Positions 58,001-64,000 of a stretch of 64,000 bases of DNA are shown one piece after another. This DNA comes from Halichoerus grypus (lineage: Eukaryota; Chordata; Mammalia; Carnivora; Phocidae), in contig NC_135720.1 in assembly GCF_964656455.1 (NCBI RefSeq), positions 105,412,696 to 105,476,695 of the forward strand, written 5' to 3'. Under the pieces are notes generated by a model. It was not told where the DNA came from. It did not search any database and saw nothing but the letters and a program-made list of their open reading frames with translations. Numbering within the stretch: position 1 is the first letter of the stretch; every line of letters begins with the position of its first letter. Both the position numbers and the translations under genes were made by a program.

Positions 58001-61000
58001 CACGCACATACGTGCAAAATGGGTTACGTTAATGTCCCCCAGAAAGAGGACCTGGGGGACTGGCAGACAGGGATGAGAGGGGCACTTTGCTAAATTCCTC
58101 TTTGTGCCTTCAAATTGCAAATCATGTGGATATATTATCCAGTAAAATAAAAACTGATAGATACGAGAGCCTGTGCACATCCCATTACCCCATAGCACAA
58201 CACAGACCCCCTCCCCCAGCCCCCGCCCAGAGCCAGGCTCCCGACAGAGCGGCCCGTCCACTCTCCACCCTGTCACACAGGAGCTGTGTGGCTTTATGCT
58301 ATTGCCACCATAATTTCTATTGGGCTGGGCTTTGGGTGGCCCAGGCTCTCTCTGTCCTCCTGCTCTCGTCTTCACTCACCACTACTTCTTCTTCAAAGAC
58401 CTTTTCGCCCTCACTCGTCTTCTGCAGCTCAGTGTGTTCATATTCATGCGAGGGGTCCCCCATGAAGCGGCCCTTCACCACAGATGTCTGCAGCAGCATA
58501 TCCTCCGTGGCCGGGGGCAAGAGGCTCCACTCCATGCAGTTCAGGCTGCCAATGACATCCCCAGGATCCTGGTTTCCAGGCTTCCTGCCACCACCCCTTC
58601 TCTTGAGGATGAAGCCCAAGAAAAATGTTGGGAGTCACACCTCTCCCCTTCCAAGGCCTAAGTGCCTATGGTGCACCCTACCCCCGTGTGTGAGGCAAAC
58701 TCAAATTTATTTCATAAAAAGTCAAGGTCACAAAAGCTTTGTAAATACCAAAATTCCAAAAAGCTTTTTCCTAGATAACTGCACTGTGAGATTCCTGATG
58801 AGCTTCTAGAAGCTGAACTTTCCTCAATTACAAGCGCTTCTGTGTTGGTAGGCCCCAAATTCATGCTCCGCCTGCCTACTGAGCCAGCAGCACGGCCACA
58901 TTCCCCCATTTCTCAGGAAAGCCGGTCCCAGGCTCCAGGACCTGTCCTCTGAGGTCTCCAGCACTGACCAGCCGAGTCCCTTCTTCCCCACTCCTGCCAG
59001 GAGAGGGCGTCCTCCCACTCCTCTCTAACCCACTCAGCCTGTTGGGGTAGGCTTGCTCACCTTTCCACCCTTCTAGAACTCTCCACGGGCTCCTTTCTCA
59101 ACATCAAAACTTCTCAGCTTTCTAAAACAACAGCCCTGAAAGCCATGCCCTGCTAGAAAATAGTCTTTTCCCGTCCCTCACTCCTCTCCTCCAGCTCTAA
59201 ACAATAATCTCAGAACAACTGGCCCTGTGGAAGCCTTTCCTCCCCTCACCTTCACTCTGCCCACTACACGGTCACTTCTGCCCCTGCCACCCCACAAAAC
59301 TGCTTAGGAGGACATCCTCAGGACCTAAAAACCAACAAATGCATCTCCCTTCTCTCTCCTCCACTGCCCTAAGCATTCCCAGGGATCTATTCTCACCCCT
59401 CTGTTCTCTCTGCAGGCTGGCCCACCTGACTCCCAAGGCCCTAGCTACTGCCTAGTTGGTATCCAGAACCCAACCACCTCTCACCACCTCCACTGCCCCC
59501 CGCTGGTCCAAGCCCCTATCTACTCTTACCTAGATACTACGGTAACCTCCTAACTGGTCTCCCCAAATCCATACCTGCTCCCCTTTCAGTCTAGTTCCCA
59601 CCCAGCTGCCAGATCATGTCTCTGTGTAGAAGCTTCCAAAGACTTCCCATTGAGCCAAGTCCTTGCAATGCCCCACAAAGCCCTCTGGTCCCTTACCTCT
59701 CTGACCTCATGTCCTATAATGTTCCCTCCTCTCCAGCCACACTAGACTCTAAGGGTTTCGACCAACACTAAGTACACATCTGCCTCAGGGCCTTTGTGCT
59801 TGCCTGGAATTCTCTTCCCTCAGATGAACACAGAGCTCACTCAGTTGTTTCAGGTCTCTTCACATATGTTACCTTATCAGAGAGACTATCTCTGACCACC
59901 CTATTTAAAACAGTACCGCATCCTGTATTCTCTAGATCTGCGATCTTTGTGTTTATTTATTGTCTCCCCTCCCCCCCCCACCCCCACACACTATAATATA
60001 GACTCCATGAAGACAAGGACTTTGTCTCATTTACCACTGAATTCCTGGTGCCTGGATCAATGCCTGGCACATAGTAGGTGCTGAAGAAATAAAAACTTAT
60101 GGAATAAAATGAGTCCCAAATCTCTATCTTCAGTCCAGATGTTTTGTCTGGACTCTGGGTTTGTACTTTAATATGCCTCCTTATGACCCTGCCCCGCCCC
60201 CCACAGTCACCTCATACCAAGTTCAATGGGGCTTTCCTAGTCCTGCTTCCTGAATTCTGTTCCAGTGAGTGGCACTAGGACTAACCCAGCCGCCTTAGCT
60301 TCTCCACCTCTCCCATTCAGGCCCAAGTCTGGCCAGTGCCACCGCTTACATCTTTCCAACCCATCCCCTGACCTACAGTCCCTCAGCTACCTCTCCCTTG
60401 CAGTCCCCTTCATCTGGACCCTGCAACAGTCTCCTGGATGCTCACCCACTTCAGGCTGGCCTGAGCAGGCTCTTCTTGCTTAAGGCCCCTGAATGGCTCT
60501 CCAGCTCTCCATAGCCCCTGAACAAATCCCCAGACTCTCCATCCAGTCTACGTAACATCCTGGCCTGCCATTGTCAGGTTTACCTACCTGCCATTCTCCC
60601 AAACACTCCAAGCCCACTCCAGCCAAGTTTGCAGAACTCTTCCCTCTAACTGGCATGCCTTTCCCCCACACCTTCCTGGGGAACTCCGGATCAGCTTTCA
60701 GATCTCTCTTAGCAATTTTTATTTCATTGCTCTCTAGAAGGCCCCCCTCGGTCCCCCTTTGCATACCCCTCTATCCTGGGATTAACACTTTGCTTTAATT
60801 GCTGGGTTACATATCGGTCTTCCTTCCTAGGATGTGAATAACTTGGAGACAGGTGAGTCTTAGCCATCTTTGTAACCCCAAGTCTACAAAGAATGCCTCC
60901 AATCAATGTTGGATTGATGCATGGACAGATAAATGAAGTCTCCAACTCCCTGCGGCCTGAATGGCTTGTTTTGTAAGGTGGGGAGCTTCCCGGCGTCGCT

Positions 61001-61822
61001 GGGGGTAGTCAAGAAAGAGGCGGGGTGGCCTTGCAGGGAAGGTAGCGTCTGGGGAATTTCCCCCAGTTCTAAATCCCTCCTCTCCCTTTCTGCATTCTTT
61101 CTCTACTTCCTAGAGCGCCTCCTTTTGTGAGCCAACTCCTCCACCGAAGATACTTCTGGACCCGCTTCCAAACAGCACCTCATTACCGTTTAGGGCTTCT
61201 GACCCTTCTCCAAGCTGTGCTCTTCAGAATGCCAGGCCTGCACCCGGCGTCTACTCCAGGTCCCCATTCTCCGGGACCTTTCACCTTGCTCCGCCTCCGT
61301 TCTTGACCCTGTCTGTATTATAAACCCACCTACGTCCAAATTTCTCTCCCCCCGCCCCTGCTCCGCGATGTTCTCAGGTCCCGGCCCCTTAATCCTCACC
61401 AGCTTAGTTGCGTCCCCGGCCCCGCCCCCTGGGCCCTTCTCCAGTTGGGTCTCCCCAGACCCTCTCCACCCGCTGCCCGGAGCCCGTCGGCCCCACCCCT
61501 TTCGAGTCCTACCACGCCCACCCCTTCCCGGCCGCCCGGTGGCGCCCCCTTCAGGAGCCAGGGACCGCCGCGGCCTGCTAGGGCGTCGCCTCAACCTGTA
61601 GAGAGTCTTGCGTGGTGCGAGCTGGTCCTCACTCAGGCCCTGCGCGATGTAGTAATCGGCGACGAGGCCGAGGATGCGGCCCCAGAAGAGGACCCGATCG
61701 TAGCGGTAGTCGCGCTTCACCAGCGTAAGGGAGGTGAGCAGCGAGGCCCGACGGTCGGGGCTGAGGCCCTGCCCGCTGCCGGACGCCAGCTCCAGCGACA
61801 GCAGGAGGCTCTCCGCGTCCAT
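48841..61822 (-). CDS. RSPH9: RSPH9, radial spoke head component 9, five-exon gene
   Basis: Read on the minus strand, exons 61822-61596, 58545-58380, 56409-56280, 55800-55654 and 49001-48841 join to 276 codons plus TAG, the human length. All introns are GT-AG and the phases close. RSPH9 belongs to the head of the radial spokes of 9+2 axonemes and works with RSPH1, RSPH4A and RSPH6A in signalling between the central pair and the outer doublets. Loss causes primary ciliary dyskinesia type 12 in humans. The protein is soluble with no signal peptide or membrane span, consistent with a cytoplasmic axonemal subunit. The human disease-sensitive lysine 268 is preserved in the C-terminal GTGEKN. The gene converges on MRPS18A. 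X-box-like sites precede its start, as expected for a motile-cilia gene. Confidence 0.97.
49002..55653 (-). other. RSPH9: RSPH9 intron 4 (6.65 kb)
   Basis: GC-rich and almost free of young repeats apart from one MIR (54235-54500). Long overlapping open frames on both strands reflect high GC content. No nested gene could be supported. Confidence 0.85.
54235..54500 (-). repeat. Near full-length MIR, inverted
   Basis: GTCCTTACTATGTGGTAGGC, CCATTAACTCATTCCATTCT, GATCACACAGCTCGCGAGTG and GATGCCAGAGTCCCTGCC. Confidence 0.85.
55654..55800 (-). CDS. RSPH9: RSPH9 coding exon 4
   Basis: This exon completes Gly and encodes LSLSEAKKLSSYFHFREPVE through LEKADLDPSLDFMDSLEHDI to PK. The acceptor is CTTTTTAG and the donor is AAAG|GTAATA. 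It lies only 479 bp from exon 3. Confidence 0.96.
56280..56409 (-). CDS. RSPH9: RSPH9 coding exon 3
   Basis: This exon encodes VQIKEETRLVSVIDQIDKAV and AVIPRGALFKTPFGPIHVNR then TFE and one base of Gly. The acceptor is CTCCTCAG and the donor is GAAG|GTGAAG. It is the most strongly family-like segment. Confidence 0.96.
57240..57390 (-). repeat. MIR fragment, inverted
   Basis: TTGCTTCATTTAACCTGTAC, TAATTATCCCACTGTTTGAG and CACCTCAGGGAGGTCAAG. Confidence 0.65.
57850..57995 (+). repeat. MER20-like hAT remnant
   Basis: GCTTCTGAAACTTTAATGTG, CGAATCCCCTGGGACTATG and GTGGTGATGCTTCTGATCC follow the MER20 order. Confidence 0.55.
58380..58545 (-). CDS. RSPH9: RSPH9 coding exon 2
   Basis: This exon completes Ser and encodes LNCMEWSLLPPATEDMLLQT through VVKGRFMGDPSHEYEHTELQ to VFEEEVV. 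The acceptor is CATTGGCAG and the donor is GTAGTG|GTGAGT. Confidence 0.96.
59240..60110 (+). repeat. L2 element, copy 1 (antisense to RSPH9)
   Basis: CCTAACTGGTCTCCCCAAAT, CTGCCTCAGGGCCTTTGTGC, CTATCTCTGACCACCCTATT, CCTGGCACATAGTAGGTGCT. Long and in L2 order. Confidence 0.85.
60240..60940 (+). repeat. L2 element, copy 2
   Basis: CTGCAACAGTCTCCTGGATG, AAGGCCCCTGAATGGCTCTC, ACACTCCAAGCCCACTCC and the tail CAATCAATGTTGGATTGATG. It runs directly after copy 1 in the same orientation. Confidence 0.75.
61596..61822 (-). CDS. RSPH9: RSPH9 coding exon 1
   Basis: This exon encodes MDAESLLLSLELASGSGQGL through KRDYRYDRVLFWGRILGLVA and ends at TLY plus AG, with donor CTACAG|GTTGAG. The reading frame stays open 82 codons further upstream, to an ATG at 62068. 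The start at 61822 is chosen because it reproduces the known RSPH9 N-terminus and the upstream part resembles nothing in the family. Confidence 0.96.
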
Positions 61823-61890
61823 TGCGCCCACGGCTCTGATCAACGCCCGCCAGGTTGCTAGGAGAAGCTGTCTCCATGGAGACCTAAAGC
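61823..61890 (-). promoter_or_regulatory. RSPH9 proximal promoter with two RFX X-box-like sites
   Basis: The perfect palindrome GTCTCCATGGAGAC (61870-61883) fits the X-box form GTYNCC-AT-RGNRAC at every constrained position. Immediately gene-proximal, on the minus strand, TTCTCCTAGCAAC (61854-61866) has one perfect 3' half-site (AGCAAC) and a 5' half-site matching 5 of 6. Both lie 32-61 nt upstream of the start codon. RFX factors control most motile-cilia genes through such sites. The motif match is observed; occupancy is inferred. Confidence 0.65.
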
Positions 61891-62094
61891 TCTGCCCTTC
61901 CGTCGGGCAGGAAGGATTCCACCCACCCGGCCGCCCCCGGCCCCGCCCTCCCGGAACCTCAGGCCCGCCCTGCTCCCGACACAGCCCTTCCTTCCCCAAG
62001 TCTGGGCACACACTGGCTCCTGTCCTCGGTCCTTCTCGCGTTGGGGACCGCACGTGTTCTGCTGTCACGGTAACGGCGTGGTTTCCCCTAACAT

Positions 62095-62765
62095 AGGTAG
62101 CCTACCGTGTGGGATTGAAGGTCCCCAGTTCCATGGATATTTTTGCCTTTTCTGAGCCTTTCCAACAGTTGAATAATTGAGTCCTCACCGTATATGCAAT
62201 GAGGGCTTGGGAAGAAAAATAACACAACAGTAACGTTAGCTGTATTATTTCACTCCAGTTGTGTCCCTTCTTGGCCTCAGAATTGTGTGACGAAAAGAAT
62301 TTGAGATCTTGGCTCTAACAGTCTAGGAATCTAAGACAATTAACCCCCACCCCAAGCCAGGTCCTACAGAGTGTGTGTGTGGGGGGTCCATCGTTCCATT
62401 CTCCTCAGTCTTCATGAGATGTCTCTCTTCACTCCTTCCATAGGACTGTTCCACCCAAGTGACAAATGGAGACCTAGGCACCGGGGCAAGGCCCACACCT
62501 TGGGGGAGCAGGGTGTGAAGAGAAGTACAAAAAGGATGACATCACCTGCCACCTACATTTAGCTACCTCGGCCCTACAACTGTTGCTTTTAGGCCCAAAT
62601 GGTAGCAAAATAGAAAAGGCCAGAATCCTACTGCAGCTGGGGCTTTTCACTCCCTGGGTTAGAGACTACGTCACATCCAACTCCAGAGTCCCCAGCCAAG
62701 GTCAAACAGGTGAACAGATGCCTCAGCAAGCCTGTTGTCAAGGAAAGAGATGGGATGTGTTGAAT
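62095..62765. other. Intergenic upstream of RSPH9, nothing recognised
   Basis: No exon, RNA gene or known repeat was identified. The 3' end of the next gene by synteny (MAD2L1BP) is not evident. Confidence 0.4.
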
Positions 62766-62766
62766 T

Positions 62767-62884
62767 TTTTAAGATTTTATTTATTTATTTGAGAGAGGGA
62801 GAGAGAGAGAGAAACAGAGAGAGGGCATGAGCGGGGGGGAGAGGGAGAGGGAGAAGCAGACTCCCCACTGAGCAGGGAGCCCAA
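62767..62884 (-). repeat. Truncated carnivore SINE lacking the tRNA-like head
   Basis: AAGATTTTATTTATTTATTT, a GAGAGA-rich body and GAGCAGGGAGCCCAACA, where it stops before the head. It is a 5'-truncated insertion. Confidence 0.85.
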
Positions 62885-63439
62885 CAGCCTGTTGTTAATA
62901 TTGACTGACCTTTTCATTTCTGGATTCCTTTGGAGAGGACTCATGCAATCAGAATGACGTGGTCCCCCATGCCAAGCCAAAAGAGAAATAAGTGTCTAAA
63001 TTACCCAGATAATTACTTTGTTTTGATTATGAAGGCTTTTACAATTGCTTATGAAGGCTTTTACAATTTGAGGGAGCTGACTTGGCCTAAGGTGTTTTCC
63101 ATCTCAAAACAATCTGTTAACTCCCTTGTCCAAAACTCTTCCTCCCCGTAGAGCCCTCACCCTGTCCATTCCCAAGTAGGATATGGCCCAGGTCCTCTTT
63201 TGTAACGCAGTATCCTCAAACCAAAAACCAGCTGAAATTCTAACTGGTGGAATATGCTTCAAGTGGTCACAGCACCAAAAATCACCCAAACCTTTTGTCC
63301 TCACTGATTCCAGATGTACTGACCACTTATTACCGGCAGCTTCCTTGTCAGGAACCATGGTCTGAAGCCAGGGAAGGGAGTCCTGCAGATTTCCAATGCT
63401 ACCACCTTTGGCAGAGTGAGCCTGCTTATTTCAGAGTAA

Positions 63440-63640
63440 AACCACACAGGCCATACAGCACAATGTACAGTACTCAGCCTCTGGAGCCGGGTGGACTGGG
63501 TTAGAATCCAGGTTTCACCACATAGGCAAGTTATTCTATTTCCCAACCCTCATCTGTAAGATGGGAACAACACATACTGTGGAAGGTTGTTACATGAGAT
63601 CATGTATGTAAAGTGCTTAAAACACAGTGTAAAATTTAAA
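63440..63640 (+). repeat. MIR SINE
   Basis: GGTGGACTGGGTTAGAATCC, CCCTCATCTGTAAGATGGGA and GTATGTAAAGTGCTTAAAAC. Confidence 0.8.
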
Positions 63641-63719
63641 CCATGTTTTATGTTTTCTTAACATAAAACATTCTTCGTAAAACATAAAAAATAGTATATA
63701 TTTATACTGTCCCCATTTA

Positions 63720-63720
<1 letters not shown>

Positions 63721-63759
<39 letters not shown>
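63721..63759 (+). repeat. (CA)n microsatellite
   Basis: ACACATACAC then uninterrupted AC units to 63759. Confidence 0.95.
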
Positions 63760-63762
<3 letters not shown>

Positions 63763-64000
63763 CTGCCTATCTCCAACACCAACAGGGTAAGGACTCTGTC
63801 TTCAACTTGCTTCCAAGAAACAAGCAGGTGTTCTCAGGGACAAAGAGCATCAATGCTTAGCAGTCAGGATGGCAACAAGCCAGAGGAGAGCAAAGATCAG
63901 GATGGCCAAGTCAGAGGCGCAGCTGAGGGGAAGTGCCGCAGGTGGGAGAGTGGGGTGTGCCTAAGGACAGTGTGGCCAACAGGGACTGCCCACGGCCACC

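Larger units (their letters stand above)
56410..58379 (-). other. RSPH9: RSPH9 intron 2 (2.0 kb)
   Basis: It contains an AT-rich old dispersed repeat (about 56600-57090; GGCAACCACTGTTAATGG, TGTGCATATATTTAAAAC) of unknown class, an inverted MIR (57240-57390) and a hAT-type remnant (57850-57995). No extra exon was found. Confidence 0.8.
58546..61595 (-). other. RSPH9: RSPH9 intron 1 (3.05 kb)
   Basis: Mostly filled by two L2 copies (59240-60110 and 60240-60940), with the CpG-rich promoter-proximal part at the right end. No other exon is supported. Confidence 0.85.
61370..61990. promoter_or_regulatory. CpG-rich island over RSPH9 exon 1 and upstream
   Basis: This stretch has visibly dense CpG and GC content, unlike its flanks, which are L2-derived and AT-richer. 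It spans the end of intron 1, exon 1 and the presumed transcription start. Exact observed/expected CpG was not computed. Confidence 0.6.

Noticed and set aside
58087..58809. 240-codon plus-strand open frame
   Set aside because: It runs antisense across RSPH9 exon 2 and its intron; a shadow of the real exon.
61190..62068. 292-codon minus-strand open frame as a single-exon gene
   Set aside because: Only 61822-61596 is real (RSPH9 exon 1). The rest is intron read-through after the GTTGAG donor and upstream CpG-island sequence.
62900..64000. Possible 3' end of MAD2L1BP at the right edge
   Set aside because: No recognisable coding residues or polyadenylation context on the minus strand; only a MIR and a CA repeat are seen.

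Overview
This window is nuclear DNA from a carnivore, most likely a caniform (dog, bear, seal or mustelid group). The evidence is the many copies of the tRNA-derived carnivore SINE (head GGCGCCTGGGTGGCTCAG, box-B-like GATCGAGCCCC, CT-rich body, AAATAAATAAAT tail), plus a 5'-truncated carnivore-type L1 3' UTR at 26.0-26.3 kb. The two genes have GT-AG introns and the intergenic DNA carries MIR, L2, MLT1 and MER5-type fossils. Nothing bacterial, viral-exogenous or CRISPR-like is present.

Two protein-coding genes can be reconstructed completely, exon by exon, with every reading-frame junction closing. MRPS18A (mitoribosomal protein mL66, 196 codons, 6 exons, + strand, CDS 32784-48144) and RSPH9 (radial spoke head protein of motile cilia, 276 codons, 5 exons, - strand, CDS 61822 down to 48841) lie tail to tail with 696 bp between their stop codons. 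This order corresponds to human 6p21.1. By synteny the left end should run toward VEGFA and the right end toward MAD2L1BP; neither gene is seen here. The two genes have unrelated jobs (organelle translation and ciliary motility) and differently built promoters: ETS sites plus a YY1-type motif on the start codon for MRPS18A, and RFX X-box-like motifs just upstream of the start codon for RSPH9.

Layout. 1-32.7 kb is intergenic with no credible exon. It holds L2, MIR and MLT1 relics, an LTR-like pair, SINEs, a young truncated L1, a compound CA minisatellite, a GGT/GAT-rich tract and a retroposed polyadenylated 3' end. An SINE-riddled old L1 occupies 28.1-30.8 kb. 32.7-48.2 kb is MRPS18A, with MER5-type DNA transposons in its introns. 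48.2-48.8 kb is the shared 3' region. 48.8-61.8 kb is RSPH9, with a full MIR in intron 4 and two L2 copies in intron 1. 61.4-62.1 kb is the RSPH9 CpG-rich promoter. 62.1-64 kb is intergenic with a truncated SINE, a MIR and a CA repeat.

I found no undescribed biological system. The most checkable observations are the paired X-boxes of RSPH9, the possible antisense overlap of the two 3' ends, two independent SINE doublets that share one target sequence three times, and the unidentified retroposed 3' UTR.
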